Shown: positions 22,506 to 33,485 of the stretch, one piece after another | Layout: each line of letters opens with the position of its first letter | Numbering within the stretch: position 1 is the first letter of the stretch | Source of the DNA: Laccaria trichodermophora | Lineage: Eukaryota; Basidiomycota; Agaricomycetes; Agaricales; Hydnangiaceae | DNA length: 64,000 bases | NCBI GenBank assembly: GCA_018417955.1 | Contig: JACTVC010000012.1 | Location: forward strand, 620,001 to 684,000 | Direction: 5' to 3' | Position numbers and translations under genes: made by a program | Notes under the pieces: model-generated | Database searches by the model: none | The model's input: only the letters and a program-made list of their open reading frames with translations | What the model was told of the DNA's origin: nothing

Positions 22506-22853
22506 GCCACAAAAATTGTCATGTCCTTAATCATTATATCTTCAATATAAAGAACTATTGTTACATAAATGTGAAATAGAGGCAATATATTCATATGTTA
22601 GAGTCTGACAGCCAAATAGGGCAGTACCTCAGCTACCACCTACATTAATGACAACTTGTATAGGACTAAAAGCAAGTGATAGGTAAGGAATAGTAAAGTA
22701 AACTAGCAAAGCCATCAATGCTAAGCAGGCAGCTGATCGTGGGAAGAAATCACTTTCGTGGGAGAAAGTCAAATTTCAGCGTTACCGTGCTGAAAAAAGT
22801 CTTGAGATCCTGGGGAATAAACGAGTCTCTTCGTAAACTCAGAGGACTCGTAA

Positions 22854-23530
22854 TAGTTTATGTCTGACTTTTTGAAGTATTTTCTAGTTGGTTAGTAAAC
22901 TATATAGTCTGCATCTGACTTCTTTATTCTGAGTGATATTTTGTAGTTTGTTTATATCAATATCCCTTTCAGGCTATGCTTCTTTCTTTTTTGGCTATTT
23001 TTCCTATGATAACATATTTGTAGCCCCTTCTTTTACCTTTCTAAATATGTTAAATTCATGTTGTTCAGTTGTTTCCATGGAGAAAAATGCAAAAAGGTTG
23101 AAAAAAGATGGCAGTAAGAAAAATCTTTTGCCTCATATCTCCACAACAGGAGCACTTTGGGACATAATTTGAAGAGATTCTGAAAGCTACAATACAGGGC
23201 TGCAGCTTTTGTTTTTTTCCTATTTTGGGAAATTGGTCATGTGACCACCCCCATTGGACCCTGACATGTATTATTATCTTGGTTTCTTCCACTTTTTGGT
23301 CATCCTCAATAATGTTTACTTTTTTTTGGATATATTTAGTAGACCCTGAATGCAGTACCTAATATTATATACCATATTTGGAAATGCACCCTGGACCCTG
23401 AGGCAATATATAGCAGGCAGGCAATGAAATATAGGCAGGGGCCAATGAAATGAATAAAACAATGAGCAGGCAGGCAATAAAATATGGGTGTGGGACAATC
23501 AAATGGATAAAAATAGAGCTGGATAAATAA
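22854..23530. other. Repetitive flank of A1, no gene
   Basis: AT-rich sequence holding an inverted homologue of 16646-16830 (about 23085-23270). It also contains the TTTGGAAATGCACCCTGGACCCTGA phrase seen in the A elements (about 23375). No protein-like ORF or terminus was recognised. Confidence 0.5.
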
Positions 23531-23534
23531 GTAA

Positions 23535-24045
23535 ATTTAGCCTGGGAGGCAAAGAAATAGCTAAAACATCGACCAAGGGAAGCAAAGAAATAGGTGGATG
23601 GGAGGAAAGAAATACCTAAAACATCAGCCTAGGGAAACAAAGAAATGGATGCATGGGAGGAAAGAAATATCTAAAACATCAGCCTAGGGAAGCAAAGAAA
23701 TGGATGGCTGGAGGAAAGAAATATCTAAAACATCGGCCTAGGGAAACAAAGAAATAGATGACTGGGAGGAAAGAAATATCTAAAACATCAGCCTAGGGAA
23801 ACAAAGAAATGGATGGCTGGGAGGAAAGAAATATCTAAAACATCAGCCTAGGGAAGCAAAGAAATGGATGGCTGGGAGGAAAGAAATAGATAAAACATAA
23901 GCTCAGGTAGACAAAGAAATATACACCTGGGAGGGAAAGAAATAGCTGCATGGGAGGAAAGAAATAGATAAAACATTGTCCTAGGTAGAGAAAGACATAT
24001 AGAGCTGGCAGGGGAAAGAAATAGAGGGCTGGGGGTGAACGACAT
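23535..24045. repeat. ~58-bp minisatellite, about eight copies
   Basis: Head-to-tail units of GGGAGGAAAGAAATATCTAA then AACATCAGCCTAGGGAA and rCAAAGAAATGGATGGCT, 57-60 bp each. Variation increases to the right (GATAAAACATAAGCTCAGG). Frames on the minus strand are low-complexity Pro/Leu/Phe and not genes. Confidence 0.85.
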
Positions 24046-24180
24046 GGCAAAGATATCAAGCCAACACACCAATGACATGAATTTCATATCATTTGCCATA
24101 CCATTTCATATCTTAGATTTACTGGCTTCAATGAAATCTCTGTGCTGGCATTTGCCTTGTGTATTTAATATAAGTGGTAG

Positions 24181-24363
24181 CTACCACTCACCAGAAGGTT
24201 CAGGTGCATCAGTAGTTGTGGAGCTCTCATCACACTGAGCCTCATTTTTGAAGGCTGGTGTACGAGCTGAGGTCAATAGCACTCTGGAAAGAGGGCTCCC
24301 GTTTAATAAACAAGATCCCAAGAAACTCGCGGCAATCTGCATCAAGGTAGACTTCACACTCAT
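24181..24363 (-). CDS. Exon-like fragment of unknown function
   Basis: A minus-strand frame reads KSTLMQIAASFLGSCLLNG…DESSTTTDAPEPSG. It ends at a good donor (GTGAGT) directly before repetitive DNA, so it resembles the first exon of a gene whose remainder is lost. The composition could fit a secreted or membrane protein, but no family is recognised. The overlapping plus-strand ORFs cannot be excluded. Confidence 0.25.
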   Translation of the reverse strand: MSVKSTLMQIAASFLGSCLLNGSPLSRVLLTSARTPAFKNEAQCDESSTTTDAPEPSGEW

Positions 24364-25281
24364 TGCTGAATCTACCCTTCTTCACGATACTTCAGTTAAA
24401 GGAACAATTCCCCATTCTCAATGGATATTGGGAAGATTGGGTAGTGTTTGACTTCATCCATGGTTGTCTCCGAAATGCCACCCGATATCGGCCTAATCAA
24501 TTTGCGGTTTGAGTACATATATACATAGTGCATGGTCCTTGCCTACTAAATTGTACATGGCGCATAGTAGTCTGTGCCCAATAAATTGTACTGGCCGGTT
24601 TATCTGATGTTGTAGGCGTGATAAGCAATTTCGACTTAGTAGATTCAATCAATAGACGTACTGACAATTTGTCCCAGAAATCCCAAAGTCCCAAAGCCAT
24701 CACCTTAGAGCCGCGGCGAAGGTGACAGGACGTCATCCGCAGGTCTGGGTTTAAGTTGCAGTTTGATTGTGTTACACTTAAACTCAAAGAACTCAGCTTT
24801 TCAAGAGCAAGGCGAGTGCAGCAAATATATATATATGTAGTGGGCATTATCGACCTTACAATGTGAGTAACCTTAGAAATGGGATTATCTACAAGTTATA
24901 TGAAGTGCGGAACCATCAAGGCACCAACGGTAAGTAACGAGAGGGAATTAGATCAATAGATCTCTCTGAAGCAGCAGTCAGAACATATCATTTCGCTAAG
25001 ACTGTAGTAATAGATAACTCACATACGATGGGAGCTCCTTGGGCGGACGACGATCCACCATCTCCTGCTGAGCCGAAGATTGTGTTTTCCACCATAGATT
25101 GCAGTAATAGTTTGATGGTAGGCCAGAGACGCAACGAATGACAGGGCGACGTTTCAGTTTTCCTGAGGCGGATTCTGAAGAGGCGGGATGCAAGGTTCAA
25201 AGTGACAGGTGAGGGGGGCATTACCAGGCTTGTCATATATTCCCTTGCCATAATTCTCTACGGCATTCCAAAGTGCAGATA

Positions 25282-26399
25282 CTTGTGGGTGTGGGCCAGT
25301 GCTTTGCATGGCATGTATGAGTCCTTCCTATGGACTCTGAATTTATGTAATCATTTTATGATTTTCTGAGTTTTGTTCTATATTTGCAAATGGACCCTGA
25401 GCCCTGAGCCTAGCCATCAATATTTTAGCAGCAATGTCTACTATTCTTATTTTCTTTTTTTTGTTGATTTTATAGCAATTTTTTCGAATTTTATAACTAT
25501 TTTTCTGTTTATAGTAAAATATTCCCACAGTCCTGTTTGCATATATCTCAAGAAAGAAGATGGTTAGTTATATTTTGTGACCTATAATAGTATGCTCTAT
25601 ATATCTGTGGTAAATTTCCTTTTTGGGTTAAAATTCCCACAGTAGCAGAAACACAGCCTCTCACTTAGCTCCATTAACAAAAATTGTAGCCCCTTTCCTT
25701 ACCTTTACAAATATGTATAAATAATGTCATGCAGACCATTCCTCATTGAGAAAAACACAAAATACTGAAAAAATTGGACACTTTTTGGAAATTGTCATGC
25801 ATTTTTGACCAATATCTCAAACAGCAAGAAGGCTGGTCTGATGATATAGTTATATTGCATAATATAATAATATTTTTACATAATTATCTTAATTTTCCAT
25901 ATTTAAATATGGATCCTGAACACTGGACACAGCCCCTCTACATCATGGCAACAGAAAAAGTATCATTTTTATTTTTTTACTCATTTTTTTCTGATTTGCT
26001 AGCTATTTTTCTTACATTGTTCTATATTTAGATATGAACCCTAAACCCTGAACACAGCCCCTTCAACACCATGGCAACAGAGAAGATCCTTCTTAATTTT
26101 TGACTATTTTTTTGTGATTTTCTAGCAACTTTTAGCTGGTTTCTATATTTAGATATTGACCCTGAACCCTGAACACAGCATCTCCAACTTACTAAGCAAT
26201 ATGTTGATTTTCTACACATTTTTTGCCATTTTATTTGCCATTTTTGCTGATTTTATGGCTGCTTTTCTGCTTAAGAGAAAAGGTTCCCGCGGTGATGAAA
26301 GGTAAATCAATCAATCAATCAATGAATCAATGAAAAATTTGCCTAAGTTCTCAGTTGATAAAGAATGAGTCTTACTCGTAAACTCGTAAGGACTCATAA
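25282..26399 (-). mobile_element. Short Helitron-like element 'B1' (1,118 bp)
   Basis: The 3' end is at 25282: on the minus strand GGACTCATACATGCCATGC, a hairpin closing with CACTGGC, then CCACACCCACAAG and a flanking T. The 5' end is at 26399 (minus strand TTATGAGTCCTTACGAGTTT, a hairpin with GTAAGACTCAT). Between lie ~110-bp repeats built on GGACCCTGAACACAGCC and TTTTCTGATTTTCTAGC. It is non-coding and nearly the same as B4 and B5. Confidence 0.78.
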
Positions 26400-27323
26400 A
26401 ATCATATAACCAGATGACTTTTTTATTGAGAAAAACATAAAAAAACATGAATAAATAGGTGTCTTTGCATATATCTCAGGAAAGAAGATAGCTAGTCACA
26501 TTTTGTGACCACATTGAGAAATATAACAGCATGCTCTATAAAACTGTCACTAATTTCCTTTTTAGGTCAAATTTCCCACAGTACCAGAAACACAGCCTCT
26601 CACTTAGCTTTATTAACAAGAATTGTAGCCCCTTTGCTTAGCTTTACAAATATATATAAATAATGTCACACAGATCATTCCTTATTGAGAAAAACACAAA
26701 ATACTGAAAAAATTGGACACTTTTTGAAAATAGTCATGTATTTTGACCAATATCTGCATAAGAAAGAAGGCTAGTCAGATGATATAATCACATTTCTGGT
26801 CTTTAATGTTGCTATACTATTGTAGAGGCTGTGTTCAGGGTCCAGTGTACACTTCCAAATATGGCAATCTGCCCAAATATAGCCAGAAAATGTTGTCTAC
26901 AAGTTTCTTTATGTTTTCTTTAATGTCCAGCTATTTGCTCCAAGTGCTTTTTTGTGCTGTCTCTATTTTTAGATATGGACCCTGAACACAGCCCCTTCAA
27001 CACCATGGCAACAAAGAATATCACTTTTATTTTTGGGTATTTTTTCTCATTTTCTGGGAGTTTTTACCTCATTTCTATATTTAGATATTGACCCTGAACA
27101 CAGCCTCCCCAACTTACTGATCAATATTCTGATTTTTACATATTTTTTCCCAATTTTCTAGTTATTTCCCCCAATTTTATGGCTGCTTTTTTGTTTAAGG
27201 GAAAAAGTTCCCGCGGTGATGAAAGGTAAATCAATGAATCAATCAATGAATGAATGAAAATTTTGCCTAAGTCCTCAGTTGATAAAGAATGAGTCTTACT
27301 CGTAAACTCGTAAGGACTCATAA
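26400..27323 (-). mobile_element. 5' part of a second B element, 'B2' (924 bp, lacks a 3' end)
   Basis: A complete 5' terminus (…GGACTCATAA on the plus strand, ending at 27323) and interior of a longer B subtype like B3 are present. It stops in …ATATGATT exactly where B1 begins, with no 3' terminus of its own. The host gene frame resumes only on the far side of B1, so the pair occupies one insertion site. Confidence 0.72.
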
Positions 27324-29278
27324 TTTCAGACTTTGGGTACACGCTGAAGAACCTTGACTTTCTGAGCTCGACACTCGGAGTCGGTCTCGTCAGAGCTCAT
27401 ACCAGCCTTGCCAAGCTCTCGAAGCAGAGTCTGGACATTTCGCCAGAATGTGATGTTCTCCGACATTTGGTCTTCAATAATGTCCAACCTTCAGGAGTAT
27501 GTCTGGGCACCAGCTTAGCGAGGAATGGAAAACAATGAACAATCGTCACTTACACCCTTGCGACGGCCATTCCTCCTGTTCTGCTTCAACATAGTGTCTT
27601 TCTTCTTTGAAAACTGAGCCAACTTCTCAAGAACCGTGTCTTGAGAATCGATTGGAGGCGGCATGTGAACGTTGTAGTCTTCGCGGGTGCGTTTAAGTTT
27701 GATAGCAATAGTTTTCTTCAAAGCTGCTATGGTGATGCATTTAGCCTCCAACTGGCCTCCGATTTCTGAGTTTAGTAACCTAGGACGGAGATTGGTTGCT
27801 AAGATAAAGAGGACTTGTTGGTTCCAAGTAGATTCGAAGGTCTCAGCCCAATAAAGGTGAGGAACTTCCAATGATGGCCCTCCCTGATTGTCAGTGACAA
27901 AGTCTTCAACTTCAGATGCCTCTGGCGATGGCAGGACTTTGTTGTGAGAACCCAAAACGCCTTTTTGACAGAGGTGTTCTCTGATTAGAGACTTTACACT
28001 GATGTCAGAACAGAAATGAAAGGAATAGCTTGGAGACTCAACATGATAGAGATTCATTACAGGCCCTCTTCTCCCATGACTCTTGCTGGGAGTTGCTTTC
28101 GTCCTTGACCACTCCACATCCTCCTCGTCGTCTGTGACTGAGCCATCGTCATCCGTACCTGGAGAACAATTACACGTCTTCTTCTTTTTGACTTGTTTCA
28201 TCCGCAGCAAGTCATCTGCATCCTCCACATGCATGTTGATGTCCATGGATCAGGACTGGGAGGCGCCTGCGGAGTTTGATGGGTGTGGGGTGTTACGTGC
28301 AACAAACTGGGGAAGGAGGGTATAGAAGACGTTCATGATGCTCTTTTCAACACTTTTTACAATGGCATTGTTGAGCTCCGGAGAAACCTATAGAAATCTA
28401 AGTGATTAAAAGGCGCCCTTTCAAGAAAGCACGATCTTACATGGTCAACATTATTGGAGGGGGTATTAGGTGGCCTTTGTGGGGTGGCAGGCGAGAAGGA
28501 TGGTTGCTGCAAGATTTTTCGTAAATTAATAGCTTTGGTGATGAAGAAGGAACTTACTGTGGCCAATGAATTTGCAGGTGTGGAGCTATGCCCCATGCTA
28601 ACATCATTTGGTGCAGTGGGAGACAAACCGGTCACTACTGGTCCTTGGGGGGTGATAGGCATGGAGTCCGACTAGAAGATGTTCAATAACTTGTGCTCAT
28701 CAATAAAAGAACATGCCCACTTACGGATAAGGACATAGTGGACGAGTGCTGGAGAGGTGTTTGATTATGCTAGTCAGGGATGTTGTTAGAGGTGCTTATG
28801 GAGGTTGACGCATTGGGCAGAGTAGTTCCAGTCATGTTGAAATCTTCGTCCCTCAGGGGCGTGGAAGCTGGGAAGGAGACCTCCTATTCTAGATTCAACA
28901 TCAACTCGACTTTCAGTAAAAGAGACATACTTTTGCTTTCCCCTTATCAACCAGCAACAGCCCAGGCTGGCCAATGACCAAGTTCTGATTTGAAGGTGGG
29001 TGCAACGATGGGTATGGGAGTGGTTTAGTAGGAAGCTGGGCCAGAGGCCCAGTGTACAGAACTATTTCCAGTTCCCGAGCAGACAGCTGAGTTGATCCTA
29101 AAGGCATTATTGGAAGCTCGGAGCAGGATACCAGTGTGTTTGTGAGAGGATCGACGTTGGTGGTGCCAGCATCAGGCTGATGGAAGAGACCAAATTTTTC
29201 AATTCGGTTGGTCGGATAAGGTGAGGGGCGCAGTGAGGCTGGAGTAGTTTTCTTCAGATTCGGTGTAGCTTTCTTCAT

Positions 29279-29761
29279 GATATGAATGGGAAATGATGGG
29301 CACTGGTAAGGTGACGATGGGATATATACAAATTCTTAGCAGGGACAGCTGCAAATGTTGCGACAATAAGTTCCCAAAACAATGAAATAACTAAACGACG
29401 TACATTCACAATCGAGAGGGTGTCAAGTGCACGGTGTCATACCAACGCTTTCTAGGAACGGTACGAGTCGACGTGACTGACAGGTACCCCGTAAAGATGC
29501 ACAATTGGCCGCCAAATGATTCAGCTTTCTTGTGCAGACTCCGCTTGGAGATATCTCCATTTCACCTTTTTGTTTTCATTAAGTAGTTGTGCCTGACTTC
29601 TCAAATTTCGACTCAGTGACATCAGAGATTTTAAGACTTTCAAAAGTCAAGGTATACTAGTATTCATAGGCGTTCTTGTCTGTTCATTCCATATATATGA
29701 ACTGTTCGCATTGCATTGTCGATAAATGGCCTGCATTATCTACAAATGCTTCTCAGCCGAG
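29279..29761. other. Intergenic, no gene seen
   Basis: Lies between two minus-strand gene relics: promoter side of the 29278 gene and 3' side of the WD40-like fragment. AT-rich with no protein-like ORF. A near-duplicate phrase (GTATAATAAAGG…GATAAACTTTGAAA) occurs at about 29780 and 29858. Confidence 0.45.
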
Positions 29762-30845
29762 CTAACATACAGGGTACGTGTATAATAAAGGCATGATAAA
29801 CTTTGAAATGGAAAAAAGCTGACTATCGAGACAGGGAGCGTAAATGAGAAAGAACGCGTATAATAAAGGAAGGATAAACTTTGAAAAAGAAAAAGGCTTA
29901 TTAAATATAGCATAAAGAATAGCATGAAGAAAGCATCTAAAAAGAAAAAACTGAAGAAACTGGCTATAGCGAAAACCAGGTGACCGCTCAGCAGTTTCCA
30001 AGGCTTCGACCTGGCGGGGTGGTTCCAAGGCTTCGACCTGGCGAGGTGGTTTGGTGTCTCCCTTCCCATCACTCTGGCTGGGTTCATGAACCCTTCTATC
30101 TCCAACGGCAGGGCAGGATTGCTCAACCTTCACACAGTTCAATAACAGCAGGGGAACCACAGGCCCTGGGCTCACTTGGTGAATTTCGATAACGCCTGGC
30201 TTGGGTGTAGCTTTGATGTGCATGGAGCCAGTAGCCCAAAAAACTTGTACATCAGGAAATGACTCATTTGTAGGTGCACGGCCTGTAAGGTATATGAATG
30301 ATTGGCAGGTTCAGACGATGAAAAGAGCTTACGTCGTTGTTGATCACAATATAAGAAGTAGTTGAAAATACGGTCCTTTGCTTCTTCATCGTCAAGATCA
30401 AGAACTTCATGGAATGCACTCTAAATGGGACATGATTAGATCACGGCAAAAGAACAACTGACAACAAACCTCCGATGAGCAGCGGCAAAACACATGAAGT
30501 TCTCCACCTTCCATTCCACATACGAAGCCCTTCGTGGACACGTCCATTCGAAGCGGCGTCCAAAAGGCAGGAAGATTTAAGTTGGGTGAGTTGGTAATGA
30601 CCTGATGCGTTCGGAGTTTGAGGTCCCAAACAATGACACCGTCCTCGGCTGAATCACAGATTATGGAGTAAATTTAACTCCGAAAAGAAGACAACTCACC
30701 AGTGCTGAGCAAGAACAACTTGTCATTGTCAAGGCTGAGCCATCTGATCTTTTGCGTATGACAGACGAGCTTATTGATAGAGGCAACCTAGGAGGCGATA
30801 AGGGCCAGGATGGATCAAAGAAATCAAGCGACTCACGAAGTTCAT
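29762..30845 (-). pseudogene. Short WD40-like paralogue (fragment)
   Basis: Exons 30845-30837, 30787-30700, 30648-30470 and 30420-30333, then from 30282, agree in phase. The first blade (IRWLSLDNDKLFLLSTGAEDGVIVWDLKLRTHQ) aligns with LNTLKLNKDATMLLSGADDGLLLVWN of the WD40 gene at 8-9.6 kb. Both have an 88-base second exon with the same phase, so they are paralogues. After one further blade-like part (FVCGMEGGELHVF) the similarity ends, and SAFHEVLDLDDEEAKDRIFNY and a low-complexity tail follow. Far too few blades remain to close a propeller. The exact 3' end is uncertain; the frame stays open to 29762 but composition becomes unnatural after about 29990. Confidence 0.55.
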
Positions 30846-30991
30846 TATGAAAGATGAGAGTCAAGAGTTAGGAACTGAGGATGTTATTCGTGTATAGCAA
30901 CATTGGTATTTAACTCAGTGAGGTGAACAATAAATAGAAAAGTCCTATCTGGCAATGATGAAATAGCCGTTTTCAAGCGATTGACACTTAC

Positions 30992-31259
30992 TTTAGAATT
31001 GGACCAACATCGACCTGAATGTCTCAATGGGACCGGAAACTAAAGAGACAATAAATTTGGAATGCTGCTACAGAGCGGTTGGAAACTCACCATGGAAAAT
31101 ACTGAATAGTTGCCCTGAGCAACTTGACGACAATATGAGTTGATGTGACTCGCAATAACTTGAATTTCTACCCTGCTGATATGTGCAATCAGCCACAGTC
31201 GGGTGATCACAGTTTGTTGTACTCACTTACTTCGAAATGGAGACATGTTTTATCTCCAT
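30992..31259 (-). other. X-family exons or repeat (homologue of 10.37-10.53 kb)
   Basis: Phase-compatible exons 31259-31231, 31172-31091 and 31039-30992 would read MEIKHVSIS/K VEIQVIASHINSYCRQVAQ…/FPVPLRHSGRCWSNSK. The copy at 10.37-10.53 kb, interrupted by the LARD element and continuing at 14305, has the same exon-intron layout. This supports a small gene family or a repeat with conserved splice-like signals. No stop or continuation to the WD40-like ATG at 30845 could be established. Confidence 0.35.
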
Positions 31260-31351
31260 TCCACTTAGTGCTTTTATTTTCTTTGATCATTCCTGACTGA
31301 TACCTGACTATTCTACAATTGATTCTGCAAGATTATCTATATGTATCTATG

Positions 31352-33485
31352 CACTTCAGTCACCCACCTTGAACAAGCTATTAGCCTTGAAACATATAGG
31401 TATATATCCAGGCTAATAGGTTCCTTGGCCATTTATTTTTTTGCCTCTGGAGAAAAATATATTATTGCATTAGGCAAAAATGTTTGACCTTCAATATTGT
31501 GACCGGAAATATTTGGGTTGACATATTGCATTGAAAAATATCCTAGCCATCTGAAAGTGGTTGGAAATGTTTGAAGCATGTTAAAGTGGTAGGAAATATT
31601 TGAAGTGTTTCAGACTGGTCGGAAATGTTTGAAGCATGTTAGAGTGGTAGGAAATATTTGAAGTGTTTCAGACTGGTCGGAAATGTTTTAGCTATGTCAC
31701 ACTGCTGAAAAATCTTTTGGTCATGTCACACTGCTAAGAAATGTTTGAGCCATGTCACACTGCTGAAAAATCTTTTGACCAAGTCACACTGCTCGGAAAT
31801 GTTTTAGCCATGTCACATAGGCAAAAAATTTCCTGCCAGTGTCACGGAGTATCTGGGGTCCTAGTTTCAAAAAAAAAATTTCAAAAATTCCTGACCATTC
31901 AAACTTTTATCTTCTGGATTCAACTTTTGTACAAAATTTATCATAAAGATAATTTTGGTCCTAAACTTGCCCTTTAACTTTTATATTCTATTTTTATTAT
32001 AGAAACAGCAGATTATATATTGCATGCAACTGTATCTATTGGTATTCAGCTATTTGTTATATAGTTATAGCCTCTAAATTCTGCTTCATCAGATAATCAA
32101 GGTTTTTACTGACTGCTCTTATATTGAGTTTATATTGGTAATTGCCTATAATATACTAGCCCTACTTACTGAATCATTACTGTTGTCTATTATTCATGCA
32201 AATTACCAGAGGTAAATATTGGCTGATGTGCAAGCTATATTCTTCACTGCAGTAAACCTATGTTTCTGAAAACTAGAGAGAGTGGAGATTGTTACATTTA
32301 CTATGCTAGCTATATTTTCTCACTCCCATAGAGGTATGTTCCTGAGCACTGGAGAGTTCTGAGGATTGTCAGAGTCTGATGTTTCATGTAAATGTATATG
32401 TGATGTATTTGTGTTTGTTGACTATAATGACATATTAAATTTCTTTCTTGAACACCATCATGACTGCCAGTACTTTACTGTGCCCCACCTATTTCTGTGG
32501 AAATGGCTAGAATCCTACAGAATTCTGATCTCTCTATTAGAAATACTTGAATTTTGTTTTTTAGATATGGATTTTAGACCTTGACAACAGTACCCAACAA
32601 GAAGTCCTATTTTTTCTCATTTTTACCATATTTTATAAATGATTTTCATTTAAAATAGTAATTTTTCTCATTTGAAAATGCAAAATGGACTCCAAAATCA
32701 GCCCTGCAACATTATCACACCATTAATTACCATCTACATTTTCCCCAATGTCACTCTTATTTTATTGTGATTTTCTGGTTATATTTGCACAAATTACCCT
32801 ATTTGGAAATATGCACAGGTCATGTCTACCATGCACCCACATTGTCAATAACAGTCAATAGTATGTCTGCTCTTTTTTTTCTGATTCTTACAATATATTT
32901 ATATCAATTACTATATTAGAAAATGCACATAAACCATGTATATGGTATTTCAATATTCCTGACAATAGTCTATTATTTTCCTCTTTTGGCTCTAATTTTC
33001 TGGATATATTTCATTATTTACTATATTTGGAAATATGCACAGACCAAGTAAACAGTACACCAAGATCTATTTACATCACATGATTCTTTTAATTTTTCTA
33101 ATTATATTTGTATTAATTACTATATTAGCAAATGTGCACAGGCCATGTATATACCCAATATTGTCAACAATGGGTCCATTTTCTTATTTTTCTGGCTATA
33201 TTTGTATCAATTACTATATCAGAAAATGTGCACAAACTATGTTCATAGTATGTCAATATTGTCAATAATAGTACATTATTTTTCTGTTTTTCTTCTAATT
33301 TTCTGGCTCTATTTTTTTACTAATTACCATACTTGGATATATGCACAGACCAAGTAAACAGCACATCAAAATTATCATATATCATGTGAATTTTTATTTA
33401 TTTCTCTGCTTATGTTGATTACCATATTGGAAAATGTCCACAGACCCTGTATATTGTACCCCAATATTTTTAACATTACTTTATT
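31352..33485 (+). repeat. Left inverted arm of the foldback-like element
   Basis: 2,134 bp mirrored at 35990-38123. Divergence starts abruptly after ACATTACTTTATT. A related segment is repeated in tandem just inside (about 33500-33890), which the right side lacks. Confidence 0.88.

Larger units (their letters stand above)
17478..22853 (-). mobile_element. Non-autonomous Helitron 'A1', 5,376 bp
   Basis: The 3' terminus is at 17478: on the minus strand the hairpin GCCATGCTTGCAATGGC, then CTCTAACACAAG, then a flanking T. The 5' terminus is at 22853 (minus strand TTACGAGTCCTCTGAGTTTACG, forming a hairpin with AGAGACTCGT). The start ACGAGTCCTC is echoed inverted just inside the 3' end (ACAAGTCCTC on the plus strand). 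Element A2 shares both ends and the main modules. No transposase frame is present, so it would depend on a Rep/helicase such as that at 48-58 kb. Contents, left to right: degenerate AT-rich repeats, two long hairpins, clustered TTGGCCAGTCCAAAC motifs, and a 160-bp satellite. The left half matches Helitron structure; assignment rests on termini, not on a search. Confidence 0.75.
24996..29278 (-). pseudogene. Relic of an Agaricomycete hypothetical gene, split by B1/B2
   Basis: Minus-strand exons can be chained from an ATG at 29278. They are 29278-28931; about 28890-28730 (joined AK/EVSFPASTPLRDED); 28677-28560 (SDSMPITPQGPVVTG…); a QPSFSPATPQRPP exon; VSPELNNAIVKSVEKSIMNV…; and 28246-27525 (MDINMHVEDADDLLRMKQVKKKK…). 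A further exon follows (LDIIEDQMSENITFWRNVQTLL…SSDETDSE) up to 27324. Codons in the frame include TAG (…NNIPD*HNQ) and TGA (…ASQS*SMD). The frame continues on the other side of the 2,042-bp insertion as SEISALWNAVENYGKGIYDK, then shifts frame to reach RRPVIRCVSGLPSNYY, and ends near 24996. The acidic SSDE motif and GLP.NYY end recall a widespread hypothetical family often found beside transposons in mushrooms; its function is unknown. Confidence 0.55.

Noticed and set aside
24497..24847. 116-residue minus-strand gene
   Set aside because: Low-complexity, Cys/Thr/Leu-rich translation of intergenic sequence with a TA-rich microsatellite; no supporting features.
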